The notes under the pieces: model-generated
What the model saw: the letters and a program-made list of their open reading frames with translations, nothing else
Database searches by the model: none
What the model was told of the DNA's origin: nothing
Assembly: GCA_002469915.1 (NCBI GenBank)
Contig: DKOG01000163.1
Span: 1-15,491 of the forward strand
DNA: 15,491 nucleotides
Source of the DNA: Bacteroidetes bacterium UBA7368
GTDB lineage: Bacteria > Bacteroidota > Rhodothermia > Rhodothermales > UBA10348
Direction of reading: 5' to 3'
Made by a program: the position numbers and the translations under genes
In this document: positions 1-7,979 of the stretch, piece after piece
Numbering within the stretch: the stretch's first letter is position 1
Layout of the letters: every line of letters begins with the position of its first letter

Positions 1-210
1 GTTGTTTTCCAAACCGAAGTCGTGGGTTTGATGCCGTACAAACATGCCGAGTTCTTCGAATGAATCGTCATCCAGCAGGATTTCAATCCGTTCGCGAGCC
101 GTGAGTTTGCCTTTTGCGTGTTGTCGGTCTATCCGGTCTTGACCACCTCCAAGCTTTGCTTCATCGCGCCGGTTGGCCAAGTCCTGGAGTAGATCTTTTT
201 TGGAGTGCAT
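1..210 (-). CDS. pccB: Acyl-CoA carboxylase beta subunit (propionyl-CoA carboxylase type), N-terminal part
   Basis: The first 70 codons of a gene that leaves the window on the left; the start ATG is at 210 on the minus strand. Residues 20-41 contain the [19 protein letters not shown] segment followed by ER, and residues 50-67 contain [11 protein letters not shown] and DFGLE. Together these are the hallmark N-terminus of biotin-dependent acyl-CoA carboxylase carboxyltransferase beta chains, most like propionyl-CoA carboxylase. Such proteins are usually about 510 residues, so only about 14 percent is visible. The enzyme would transfer carboxyl from biotin to propionyl-CoA (or a similar acyl-CoA) in the cytosol to form methylmalonyl-CoA. 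It lies 39 bases after the stop of the upstream minus-strand gene, probably in one operon. No clear ribosome binding site is visible. Substrate specificity (propionyl, acetyl or methylcrotonyl) cannot be settled from this fragment. Confidence 0.9.
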   Translation of the reverse strand, partial: MHSKKDLLQDLANRRDEAKLGGGQDRIDRQHAKGKLTARERIEILLDDDSFEELGMFVRHQTHDFGLENN

Positions 211-247
211 GGGATAGGGCCAATTCAGTGATTCGGAAGGGGACGCC

Positions 248-1486
248 TCAGGCGCGGTCGCCTGAATATCGAGATTCAACAGCGTTGGTGAAATCTACAG
301 CGGATTCTGAGTATATATCCACTTGATACATTCGGAAAACATGATCGGCTATGATTTCCGAAGCCGTTGTCCAATCCGGAGCCGATCCTAATTCGTTCAT
401 CGTAGCGTTGAATTTATTCTCATCACCATTAAATAAATCGTTAATGAATCGATTCTTGTGATTGATGCCTACACCAAGGACCACGATGGCCGGATCATGA
501 TACACTGAAGGCTGACCGGCTGTATTTGCTTCGTTTGGTTGAAACTGTTTCCAAAGGGGAACGGCAGCGTCCGGCGTTTCTGACTGTTGGATCGTGGTTG
601 ACTCCTCGGCGTCGTCTGAGACTTGATCTTTCTGACGAAATTTCTGCCAGAGAGGTACGTCTGAGCCTTCATCTTGTAAACCAACTGTCTGCTTTTCTGC
701 GAGAGGCGCAGTTTTGACTTCTACATCTCCCGAATGAAGTACCTGTCGCAAAATGACATCCAGCGTTCCAACTGTGATTAACTGAGCAGATCGGGATTGA
801 GCTGCGCTGGTGACGGCTGATGCGATGTCGCTGCGGCCTTTAGACGTATAAAACTGATAAACAAAGGCGACTGGCAAGCCGGGAGAGGACAACGCTACCA
901 TTTTGATGAGAGGCTGAAGCAGTTTGAGCCAATCTTCCGTGAGGTGATCTCGAGTGAATCGTTGATCTAGGTGGGAAACGGTTTTTTCGAAATCCGGCTT
1001 GAAAATTCTGAGTTCACCTTTTCGTTCCAGGTAGGCATCAACACCCATCCGCAGGTAAGGATAATCAGAAAAATAGCCTGTTTTTCGACGTACATCGTTG
1101 GCAGTGACCGAGTCTGCATCGTTAGGGAAAATGAAGCTCACCAATGTCTCAACAGGAGAGATCAAATAGTTCAGCACATTCTCTACGGCTTGTCGCACGA
1201 TTTTTGAAAACTCTTCTGAAGGAAATCGAGCGGAAAGGGACATGGCCAGAATAGTCTGCCGAAGGGCGACATGAACCCGTTCGTCCTCTACATCAAACCA
1301 TGCGGACTGGGTGGGCATGGACTGAATGGCTTCCAATTCTAGTTTTCTGTCTAGTGTACTGAGCAAGAAATGTCGGATGCTTTCCGGGATTTCTGCACTT
1401 GAAATAGCCGACCTAGACCGCGTTTCGCCTTCCGGAAACGCGGTCAGTATATGATTGATCTGATTTTGAATGGTTTGCTCGCGCAT
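248..1486 (-). CDS. Unrecognised 412-residue protein upstream of pccB
   Basis: I do not recognise a characterised family. The chosen ATG at 1486 gives 412 residues. The frame stays open about 200 bases further upstream, but that extension is basic and low in protein character. An AAAGGA sequence directly abuts the ATG, too close to act as a normal ribosome binding site. No signal peptide or membrane segment is evident, so it is probably cytosolic. Residues 1-260 look helical and mixed. Two copies of a short motif, VPLWQKF (277-283) and VPLWKQF (309-315), sit in an acidic, probably disordered linker. The last 80 residues form a compact segment starting [19 protein letters not shown]. From memory this resembles the GINDRFxFIxELFxGD ending of many uncharacterised Bacteroidota proteins. 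It precedes the carboxylase gene on the same strand, but nothing visible ties it to that enzyme's chemistry. Confidence 0.8.
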   Translation of the reverse strand: MREQTIQNQINHILTAFPEGETRSRSAISSAEIPESIRHFLLSTLDRKLELEAIQSMPTQSAWFDVEDERVHVALRQTILAMSLSARFPSEEFSKIVRQAVENVLNYLISPVETLVSFIFPNDADSVTANDVRRKTGYFSDYPYLRMGVDAYLERKGELRIFKPDFEKTVSHLDQRFTRDHLTEDWLKLLQPLIKMVALSSPGLPVAFVYQFYTSKGRSDIASAVTSAAQSRSAQLITVGTLDVILRQVLHSGDVEVKTAPLAEKQTVGLQDEGSDVPLWQKFRQKDQVSDDAEESTTIQQSETPDAAVPLWKQFQPNEANTAGQPSVYHDPAIVVLGVGINHKNRFINDLFNGDENKFNATMNELGSAPDWTTASEIIADHVFRMYQVDIYSESAVDFTNAVESRYSGDRA

Positions 1487-1776
1487 TCCTTTATCACTCT
1501 TTGTTGTTCGTGTACTCCTACGCCAAATCGGTACACAGGTTTGTGCAATTCCGAATCCCGTGCCTAATTGAATAGGATCTAATATGTAAAAACGGTGAAA
1601 GAGCCTAAGGATGGAATACAAACCAACTTCTGATCGTCTACACAGAGGCTGGCTCTGTTTGACAGTCCGAAAAACATTTTGACCCAACCCTTAAGGTATT
1701 TCTTAGGGGGCCGATAACTTTTTCGAGACGGACTCTGATTCATCCAGGATTTGTCTCAAGGCGGTTTGTCCTCAGG

Positions 1777-1807
1777 AAAAGCTCGGTCCCGTAAGGCCGG
1801 GCTTTTT
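1777..1807 (+). terminator. Terminator-like hairpin before the outer-membrane protein gene
   Basis: AAAAGCTCGGTC (1777-1788) pairs along all 12 positions, two of them G-T wobbles, with GGCCGGGCTTTT (1795-1806) around the loop CCGTAA. TTTTT, CC and a second T-run (1811-1815) follow on the plus strand. This is a textbook intrinsic terminator shape on the plus strand, yet no plus-strand gene precedes it. It may end a short RNA, act as an attenuator in the leader of the gene at 1858, or work on minus-strand transcripts, where the T-run is shorter. Confidence 0.7.
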
Positions 1808-1845
1808 CCATTTTTAGGAAGCCTACTTACCAACCGCCAATTTAC

Positions 1846-1850
1846 AGGAA
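1846..1850 (+). promoter_or_regulatory. Ribosome binding site that selects the GTG start at 1858
   Basis: AGGAA lies 7 bases before GTG at 1858, a normal distance. It is only 1 base before the in-frame TTG at 1852. The GTG start also gives a clean signal peptide beginning MKRLL. Confidence 0.65.
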
Positions 1851-1857
1851 TTTGTAC

Positions 1858-3135
1858 GTGAAACGTCTTTTAGGATCTGCTTTCCTGCTGTTTCTCTTTG
1901 CAACACCCTCATTTGCACAGGACAGTAAGCCAGAAACACTCAATGTCTTTATAGACTGTGATCGCCGCTCATGTGACTTCGATTACATTCGCCGAGAAAT
2001 TCCGTACGTCAACTACGTGAGAGACCGAGTCGGTTCTGATGTGCACGTACTCATTACCCAGCGTGGAACGGGATCTGGTGGAAGAGAATATGAAATGCAG
2101 TTTATGGGTCAGGAAGACCTATCTGTAATGGTTGATACGCTCACCTATTCAGCTGGCGTGACGGAGACGAACACGGAACGTCGAGAAGGAATGACTGAAA
2201 CCCTAGCTCGTGGATTGGTCCGTTTCCTGATGACCACCACTATTGGAGATCGAATTATTGTTTCTGTACCCGTCTACGAAGAATCGGAGGCCCCAGAAAT
2301 GGTACAGGTGATTAATGATCCTTGGAATTTTTGGGTATTCAACGTGAGCTTGAGCGGAGAGATGGACGGGGAGTCGAACCAAAAAGGCTACGAAGTTCAA
2401 GGGCGGATGTCTGCCGATCGCGTTACGGAAGATTGGAAAATCGGGCTTAGCGGTAGATTTCGGTACAATGAAAACGAGTACGACCTCTCTTCTGGAAAAT
2501 TTACGACGACCAACGAAAGCGCTTGGGTCTATGGGCAGGTTGTGAAAAGTCTCAATGCCCACTGGTCGGCTGGACTTACTACGTATTCCAACACGTCATC
2601 GCGCAACAATACCAAGTTTGCCACCTCGCTTTCGCCAACCGTTGAGTACGCCGTATTTCCGTACTCACAGTCCTCGACAAGGGACTTTCGGTTTCGGTAT
2701 GAGCTGAACTTTCGTCGCTACGAATACGACGAGATAACCGTCTACAATGAAACGACGCAGGTTTTAGTCCAAAATCAGCTTTCAGTCACCGCTAATTTCA
2801 GACAGCCTTGGGGTAATGCCCGCACGCGGATCTCTATCGAGTCGTTTGTGACAGACTTTGAGCAATCTATGTTTGACCTGTACAATATCAGTATGGGAAG
2901 TGAATTGAGTGTGCGAGTTGCCAAAGGGCTTTCGTTCAACGTTGGTGGGGAAGTAAAATGGGTCAAAGACCAGATTTGGTTGCCCCTGGAGACATCTGAA
3001 GACGAAGAAGTGCTCGTTGGGTCGAAAGCGTTGCCCACGGATATTGAGTTTGAGCTGCAATTCGGCTTCAGCTATCGCTTTGGATCGATCTACAATAATG
3101 TGGTGAATCCTCGATTTAACATGTTTGATTACTAG
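1858..3135 (+). CDS. Predicted outer-membrane beta-barrel protein with periplasmic N-terminal domain
   Basis: Starting at GTG 1858 gives 425 residues. Residues 1-20 form a signal peptide (MKRLLGSAFLLFLFATPSFA, then Q), so the product is exported. Residues 28-125 form a soluble-looking domain with two nearby cysteines (C34 and C39, in DCDRRSCDFD) that could form a disulfide, and the motif IPYVNYVRDR. From about residue 155 to the end, alternating polar/hydrophobic stretches rich in Tyr, Phe, Arg and Asn (for example GLSGRFRYNENEYDL) look like 10-12 beta-strands of a barrel, ending in an aromatic residue (Tyr) as outer-membrane proteins often do. The family is uncharacterised as far as I know; I recall similar proteins in several environmental phyla. 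It stands alone, bracketed by two structured non-coding segments. A function such as transport or adhesion cannot be assigned. Confidence 0.75.
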   Translation: MKRLLGSAFLLFLFATPSFAQDSKPETLNVFIDCDRRSCDFDYIRREIPYVNYVRDRVGSDVHVLITQRGTGSGGREYEMQFMGQEDLSVMVDTLTYSAGVTETNTERREGMTETLARGLVRFLMTTTIGDRIIVSVPVYEESEAPEMVQVINDPWNFWVFNVSLSGEMDGESNQKGYEVQGRMSADRVTEDWKIGLSGRFRYNENEYDLSSGKFTTTNESAWVYGQVVKSLNAHWSAGLTTYSNTSSRNNTKFATSLSPTVEYAVFPYSQSSTRDFRFRYELNFRRYEYDEITVYNETTQVLVQNQLSVTANFRQPWGNARTRISIESFVTDFEQSMFDLYNISMGSELSVRVAKGLSFNVGGEVKWVKDQIWLPLETSEDEEVLVGSKALPTDIEFELQFGFSYRFGSIYNNVVNPRFNMFDY

Positions 3136-3346
3136 GCAGTAGGGAACCGTCCTACGCACCGAACCAAAGCTACTGACAGACTTGAAGCGAGTGCTATCCG
3201 ATACTGGACTTAGCGGAACTAAGAAACCGTAGACCCGACTCGCCGGTGGGCAAGATGGCAGCCCCAGGGCCGGTTGAAGAAGTTAAGAGGTCTACATGGT
3301 GCTGATGGGGTCGACGCTGGGTGAGCGCCGACCCCTCGGGGTTTTT
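3136..3346 (+). ncRNA. Candidate structured RNA or structured 3' UTR after the outer-membrane protein gene
   Basis: This gene-free segment contains several strong pairings. GTAGG (3139-3143) pairs with CCTAC (3151-3155), or alternatively CAGTAG (3137-3142) with CTACTG (3170-3175). CTTAG (3209-3213) pairs with CTAAG (3219-3223) around CGGAA. A long-range 7-bp stem joins GTAGACC (3229-3235) and GGTCTAC (3289-3295). It encloses CCGGTGGG (3243-3250), which pairs with CCCA (3263-3266) and CCGG (3270-3273). A GC-rich hairpin and T-run end at 3346. It does not match tmRNA, RNase P, SRP RNA, 6S or the common riboswitches that I know. It could equally be the 3' UTR of the preceding gene or a leader of the gene at 3451. 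Confidence 0.35.
3307..3346 (+). terminator. Probable intrinsic terminator
   Basis: GGGGTCG (3307-3313) pairs with CGACCCC (3329-3335). After one A-C mismatch, CGCT (3315-3318) pairs with AGCG (3324-3327) around the loop GGGTG. The T-run is at 3342-3346, six bases after the stem, so the fit is not ideal. A short alternative hairpin, ACCC (3331-3334) with GGGT (3339-3342), directly abuts the T-run and is mutually exclusive with the longer one. Confidence 0.6.
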
Positions 3347-3450
3347 GGGATTTTGATTCAGCATTGGCAAGGCTTCATGCCTATATTTCTCGCCAATGTC
3401 TCGATATCGAATAATTCAGACTTGGACACGGATTCCAGGATACCTCCCTC
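3347..3450 (+). promoter_or_regulatory. Probable promoter/operator region of the oxidoreductase gene
   Basis: TATATTTC (3382-3389) resembles both a sigma-70 -10 box and the Bacteroidota -7 element (TAnnTTTG). No good -35 box is at the standard distance. CATTGGC (3362-3368) and GCCAATG (3392-3398) form a perfect 7-bp inverted repeat around it, with a nested AGGC/GCCT pair (3370-3373 and 3379-3382), which would suit an operator. AGGA at 3437-3440 is a modest ribosome binding site 10 bases before ATG 3451. Confidence 0.4.
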
Positions 3451-4704
3451 ATGAGTAACAAGAAGCGCTTAGGTGTTGGTTTTGTTGGTAGTGGATTCAT
3501 CGCCCGATTCCACATTCTTTCTTTTCAGGCTGTCCGGGATGCGGACATCTTAGGAGTTTGGAGCCCTAATACTGAAAACGCGGAGTCTGCCGCCGCCTAC
3601 GCCCGTGAAATGCGTGTGGGTGAGGCCAAAGCGTATGGGTCCATTACGGATATGATTGCCGATCCGGAGATTGATTGTCTCTGGATTTGTGGCCCCAACC
3701 ACCGCCGTGTCGAGAATATGACCGAGATCGTGGATGCCTTGAAGCGCGGTTGCGGTGAGCTAGTAGGTATCGCCTGCGAAAAACCGCTTGCCAGAAATGT
3801 CGCTGAAGCCAATGAGGTCATTGCGCTAATTGAGCAGACCGATTTGCTGCATGGATATCTAGAAGACCAACTTTTCTCTCCTACGTTAACGCGTGGCAGG
3901 GAGATTGCTTGGAAAAGAGGGGCCGCTCTTAGCGGACGTCCTTATCTGGCTCGTGCTGCAGAAGAGCATTCCGGCCCTCACGCACCGTGGTTTTGGAGCG
4001 GTGAACATCAAGGAGGGGGAGTGCTCAATGACATGATGTGTCATTCAGTCGAAGTTGCTCGTTTTCTGTTGACCAGACCCGGAGCACCGCGCAGTTCGAT
4101 TACACCCGTTTCCGTCAATTGTCAAATTGCTTCTCTGAAATGGAGCCGTCCTGAATACGCAGAGTTACTCAGAGAGAGGTACGGCCACGCGATTGATTAT
4201 GGTAAACATCCTTCCGAGGATTTTGCCAGGGCTACGATTGAATATCGGGATGAGCAGGGACACCCTTTGATTGCAGAGATGACGACTTCCTGGAGCTTCG
4301 TCGGACCGGGACTCAGACTTTCGTCCGAGCTATTGGGCCCTGAGTATTCCTTAAGGGTCAACTCATTGGATTCGGGCGGTACCGTCTTTTTAAGTCGTGA
4401 AGTAACAGGTGGTGCTGGGGAGGATTTGGTTGAAAAGCAGAACGCCGAACAAGGTGATATGCCGTACGTGGGAAATGAAGCCGCTGAGTACGGGTACGAG
4501 GACGAGAATAGGTATATGATCCGTTGCTTCTTGGATGGTAAGCAGCCTTGGGAAAACTTCTATGATGGGCTCGAAGTCACCGAATTGTTGATGACGGCGT
4601 ACATGAGTGCAGAAAAAGGATGCAAAATTGACTGGAAACCAGACAATCTGGATACCTACATACCTCCAGTAGCTAGAGGCGATTGGAATCCGGGAGCTGA
4701 GTAA
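3451..4704 (+). CDS. Gfo/Idh/MocA family NAD(P)-dependent oxidoreductase
   Basis: The product has 417 residues, somewhat longer than the common 330-390 of the family. The N-terminal Rossmann fold carries the nucleotide-binding motif G10-x-x-G13-x-G15 in GVGFVGSGF. The family signature EKP occupies residues 110-112 (ACEKPLARN), with K111 as the expected catalytic lysine. The second domain carries the GGGVLNDMMCH segment (188-198), with D194 and H198 where active-site residues usually lie. No signal peptide or Tat motif is present, so the enzyme should be cytosolic. Such enzymes oxidise or reduce sugars, inositols or their derivatives; the exact substrate cannot be read from sequence. A secreted propeller protein gene follows after 59 bases with no visible terminator. 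The promoter region shares a 13-base element with that of the DUF1080 gene near 13.3 kb, a family linked to 3-keto-sugar chemistry. Confidence 0.9.
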   Translation: MSNKKRLGVGFVGSGFIARFHILSFQAVRDADILGVWSPNTENAESAAAYAREMRVGEAKAYGSITDMIADPEIDCLWICGPNHRRVENMTEIVDALKRGCGELVGIACEKPLARNVAEANEVIALIEQTDLLHGYLEDQLFSPTLTRGREIAWKRGAALSGRPYLARAAEEHSGPHAPWFWSGEHQGGGVLNDMMCHSVEVARFLLTRPGAPRSSITPVSVNCQIASLKWSRPEYAELLRERYGHAIDYGKHPSEDFARATIEYRDEQGHPLIAEMTTSWSFVGPGLRLSSELLGPEYSLRVNSLDSGGTVFLSREVTGGAGEDLVEKQNAEQGDMPYVGNEAAEYGYEDENRYMIRCFLDGKQPWENFYDGLEVTELLMTAYMSAEKGCKIDWKPDNLDTYIPPVARGDWNPGAE

Positions 4705-4763
4705 GCGAGGAGTCGTTTTTTAGTTGTCCTGTCGTATGTTGAAAGCTGATTTTTCAATATTCG

Positions 4764-7700
4764 ATGTGCACTATGCGACGCTTTCTAATTCTCTTTTCTG
4801 CGCTTCTTTTCGTGGCGGTTTCTGGTTCTGCCCAGCAAATTGATATGGATCTGTTCGAGGTGATGAAACCTCGAAATATTGGCCCTGCAGGTATGAGTGG
4901 TCGCGTGACGGCCATTGATGCTATCGTCAGTAATCCGGATGTAATCTACGCTGGAACAGCTTCTGGAGGTCTCTGGAAGTCGACTTCGGGTGGTACAAAA
5001 TGGGACCCCATTTTTGACGAAGAACCGACTCACTCTATTGGTGCGGTAGCTATTTATCAGGCTAATCCGGATGTCGTATGGGTTGGAGCAGGTGAAGGGA
5101 ATCCTCGCAATAGTCAGTCTGCCGGGAATGGGTTGTACCGCACAATTGACGGGGGCCAGTCCTGGACGTACCTGGGATTGGAAGACTCTAGAAACATCCA
5201 CAGGATCGTACTAGACCCAACAAATTCGGATGTGGCGCTTATCGGCGTTCAGGGGCCAGCTTGGGGAGAAACCGAGGATCGAGGAGTATTTCGCACCACA
5301 GACGGTGGAAAAACCCTCGAAAAGGTCTTGTATGTGAACGAAAAGACCGGAATTGGGGACATGGTCATGGACCCGTCCAATCCAGATCATATCCTTGCGG
5401 CCATGTGGGAATTCCGTCGCTGGCCCTGGTTTTTTCACTCCGGCGGTGAAGGTTCTGGACTGTACGAAACATGGGATGGTGGAGAAACTTGGGAAGAAAT
5501 CACCTCTGATGATGGGCTTCCAACAGGCGAACTCGGACGGATAGGCTTAGCGTTCGGTACGAACAATCCCGACGTGGTGTACGCATTGGTGGAAGCCAAA
5601 AAAAATGCGCTCTACCGTTCAGACGATGGGGGATCTTCCTGGCGCAAAATCAACGATGACAATAATGTGAATGGCCGCCCATTCTATTACGCTGACATAT
5701 ATGTCGACCCAGAAAATGAAAACCGGCTCTACAAAATTGAGACCTATATATACGTGAGCGAAGATGGCGGGAAGTCATTTCGTCAGTGGCAGCCTGGATA
5801 TCAGTCAAATGGAGTTCACCCAGATCATCATGCGTTCTGGGTTTCTGCCACAGATCCAAGTTTTATCATTGAAGGAAATGATGGTGGAATGTCGATAACG
5901 CGGGACAAGGGGCAGACATGGCGCTTTGTGGAAAACCTGCCGGTAGCGCAGTTCTATCATATTAACGTGGACAACGAATTTCCGTATAACGTGATGGGCG
6001 GAATGCAGGATAATGGCTCCTGGGTTGGCCCAGGGTATGTCCTGAGATCGGGCGGAATCAGGAATTCATATTGGCAGGAAGTGGCATTTGGAGATGGTTT
6101 TGATGTTTCGCCAGATCCTGATAATTCTCGGTATGGATACGCCATGAGCCAGGGAGGCTCCATAAGCACCTTTGATAAGGAAACGGGCAACAGTTCAAGT
6201 ATAAAGCCACGGCATCCGGATCCAGACGTGTTCCTTCGTTATAACTGGGATGCAGCCTTTGCGCAAAGCCCTCATGACGCATCTACCATCTATTACGGAA
6301 GTCAGTATCTACACAAATCCACCAACAAGGGGATGAGTTGGGAGGTTATTTCTCCAGATCTGACAACCAATGACCCTGAAAAACAGAAGCAGATGGTTTC
6401 AGGTGGGTTGACATATGATGCAACTCAAGCTGAAAATCATACCACGATAGTTTCCATCGGTGTCTCACCCGTGGAAGAGGGAATCCTGTGGGTCGGTACC
6501 GATGATGGTAACATTCAACTGAGTCGAGATGGCGGTGTATCTTGGACAGAGGTTGGGTCCCGAGTTAATGATGTAGCCGAGAAGTCTTGGGTACACCAGT
6601 TAAAGCCATCTCCGTTTAATGCGGCCGAAGTTGTGGCTGTATATGACGATCATCGCCAGAATAATTGGGAGCCTTACGTTTATCGGTCTCGAGATTGGGG
6701 TCGGTCGTGGCAGCGTCTCGTAGATGAGAACGATGTATACGGATTCGCCCTTTCCTATATCCAGGATCCAACCGAAGAAAACCTGGAGTTTATCGGGACT
6801 GAATTTGGGCTGTACGTTTCCATCGATGATGGAGCAAGCTGGACCAAGTGGACTCAAGGATATCCGACTGCTTCAACAATGGATTTGGCGATTCAAGAGC
6901 GCGAGGCGGATCTCGTGATAGGAACGTTTGGTCGAAGTGCCTGGGTATTGGATGATATTCGTCCCCTCCGCACACTGGCCTCCGAAGGGGCTTCCGTTCT
7001 GGATGAAGCAGTACGTGTGTTTCCAACTCCAACAGCCTATCAGGCATCGAATATTCAGGCTGAAGGGACCCGTTTCAAGGCAGATGCCATTTATGCAGGC
7101 CAGAATCGTGGAGCTGGAGCGCGGATTACCTATGCGGTGAATCCAGATGCCTATTCGCTGGAATCGACTGAGGAGAATGACACGGACGAAGAGAAGGCCG
7201 AAGCACCGGACGAAGTAAAGATTGAAATCCTCGAAAATGGTGAGGTAATTCGCACGTTCGATGGTCCCGCCAAAAAAGGCCTCAATCGAACCGGGTGGTC
7301 CATGGATCGAAAAGGTGTAAGGGGTCCAAGCCGGACGGCACCTCGTAAAAATGCTCCTGAACCGCGCGGAGCCGCCGTTCTTCCGGGCACCTATTTGGTT
7401 CGCGTCACCTATGGAGATACTTCTTCGGAAACACCCATCACCATTGAGTCTGATCCTAGATATGAAGTAGATCTTTTGGCGCTCAAGGAACGACAAGCGA
7501 TGTACGCTGAGTACGAAAAAATGATAGTGGCCGCAGAGAAAATGATGTCGCGGGTTCGAGAAGCAAAAGAAATCGTTAGCACGGTAAATGCGAGTCTTGG
7601 CGACCGGGATGACGAGACCTCGAAAGAGCTCAAAAAGCACGGGAAAACAATAACTGATTCGCTATCTACTTTTCAGGACCTGTATTTCGGAGAGCAGGGC

Positions 7701-7958
7701 AAACAGGGGATCTACAGGGACCCGAATACGATTGGCTCTAAAGTAGGTGGGGCACGAGGTGCGATATTTTCAAGTAAGCGTCCTCCCAATACGCCCGAAC
7801 AGTGGGCCATGTCTCACGCGCGTTTGGCGCTGGAAAACATGCTAGCGGATGTGAATGGGTTTCTTTCTGGAGATTGGACCGAATACGTTAGCGAGGTCAC
7901 TGCTTCCGATGCGTTTCGTATTGATGCACTGGATGGGGTGGAAATAGAAAACGAATAA
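4764..7958 (+). CDS. Secreted VPS10/sortilin-like Asp-box beta-propeller protein (BNR-repeat 'glycosyl hydrolase')
   Basis: The product has 1064 residues, about the usual length for this family. ATG 4773 (residue 4) is an equally good start, as neither has a clear ribosome binding site. Residues 4-24 are a signal peptide ending GSAQ. About eleven Asp-box turns follow (SxDxGxxW type), for example TIDGGQSW (127-134), TWDGGETW (236-243), SDDGGSSW (286-293), SRDGGVSW (587-594) and SIDDGASW (686-693), spread over two propeller blocks up to about residue 735. Family hallmarks HPDHHAFW (352-359) and MQDNGSW (414-420) are present. Then come an acidic insert (about 770-800), an Ig/FlgD-like beta domain (to about 905) and a helical tail. 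No type IX secretion C-terminal domain is seen. Databases often call these glycosyl hydrolases, but the role is not established. The YkvI-like gene follows after 21 bases, so co-transcription is likely. Confidence 0.88.
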   Translation: MCTMRRFLILFSALLFVAVSGSAQQIDMDLFEVMKPRNIGPAGMSGRVTAIDAIVSNPDVIYAGTASGGLWKSTSGGTKWDPIFDEEPTHSIGAVAIYQANPDVVWVGAGEGNPRNSQSAGNGLYRTIDGGQSWTYLGLEDSRNIHRIVLDPTNSDVALIGVQGPAWGETEDRGVFRTTDGGKTLEKVLYVNEKTGIGDMVMDPSNPDHILAAMWEFRRWPWFFHSGGEGSGLYETWDGGETWEEITSDDGLPTGELGRIGLAFGTNNPDVVYALVEAKKNALYRSDDGGSSWRKINDDNNVNGRPFYYADIYVDPENENRLYKIETYIYVSEDGGKSFRQWQPGYQSNGVHPDHHAFWVSATDPSFIIEGNDGGMSITRDKGQTWRFVENLPVAQFYHINVDNEFPYNVMGGMQDNGSWVGPGYVLRSGGIRNSYWQEVAFGDGFDVSPDPDNSRYGYAMSQGGSISTFDKETGNSSSIKPRHPDPDVFLRYNWDAAFAQSPHDASTIYYGSQYLHKSTNKGMSWEVISPDLTTNDPEKQKQMVSGGLTYDATQAENHTTIVSIGVSPVEEGILWVGTDDGNIQLSRDGGVSWTEVGSRVNDVAEKSWVHQLKPSPFNAAEVVAVYDDHRQNNWEPYVYRSRDWGRSWQRLVDENDVYGFALSYIQDPTEENLEFIGTEFGLYVSIDDGASWTKWTQGYPTASTMDLAIQEREADLVIGTFGRSAWVLDDIRPLRTLASEGASVLDEAVRVFPTPTAYQASNIQAEGTRFKADAIYAGQNRGAGARITYAVNPDAYSLESTEENDTDEEKAEAPDEVKIEILENGEVIRTFDGPAKKGLNRTGWSMDRKGVRGPSRTAPRKNAPEPRGAAVLPGTYLVRVTYGDTSSETPITIESDPRYEVDLLALKERQAMYAEYEKMIVAAEKMMSRVREAKEIVSTVNASLGDRDDETSKELKKHGKTITDSLSTFQDLYFGEQGKQGIYRDPNTIGSKVGGARGAIFSSKRPPNTPEQWAMSHARLALENMLADVNGFLSGDWTEYVSEVTASDAFRIDALDGVEIENE

Positions 7959-7979
7959 TCGACCCGATGAGGCTACATC

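Larger units (their letters stand above)
1487..1857. other. 371-base divergent intergenic region with a structured + strand segment
   Basis: This gene-free stretch separates the minus-strand unit starting at 1486 from the plus-strand gene starting at 1858. I see no convincing promoter in either direction. TTGACA occurs at 1659-1664, but no matching -10 box follows at 16-18 bases. The right half is rich in potential RNA structure: a small hairpin with arms near 1688-1695 and 1702-1708, a GAGAC/GTCTC pair (about 1725-1729 with 1752-1756) and the strong hairpin at 1777-1806. The minus-strand reading frame crossing 1487-1687 has no start or composition to support it. Confidence 0.6.

Noticed and set aside
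1487..1687. A 67-residue upstream extension of the unknown minus-strand gene
   Set aside because: It is an open frame only. The stretch is basic and irregular, and the ATG at 1486 gives a more protein-like N-terminus. The region also belongs to a divergent intergenic gap.
1852..1857. TTG start for the outer-membrane protein gene
   Set aside because: It would leave only 1 base after the AGGAA ribosome site; the GTG at 1858 has normal spacing and a cleaner signal peptide.
3136..3346. Known riboswitch, tmRNA, RNase P RNA or SRP RNA
   Set aside because: I looked for the conserved boxes of TPP, cobalamin, SAM and glycine switches and for the T-loop and P4-type cores, and found none.
4704..4763. 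Terminator between the oxidoreductase and propeller genes, suggested by a T-run at about 4717-4722
   Set aside because: No stem precedes the T-run; the only pairing is a weak TTGAAA/TTTCAA further on.
6873..7640. A 255-codon open frame antisense to the propeller gene
   Set aside because: Its translation is rich in Cys, Phe, His and Arg without domain character, it has no ribosome site, and the opposite strand encodes a clear family protein.
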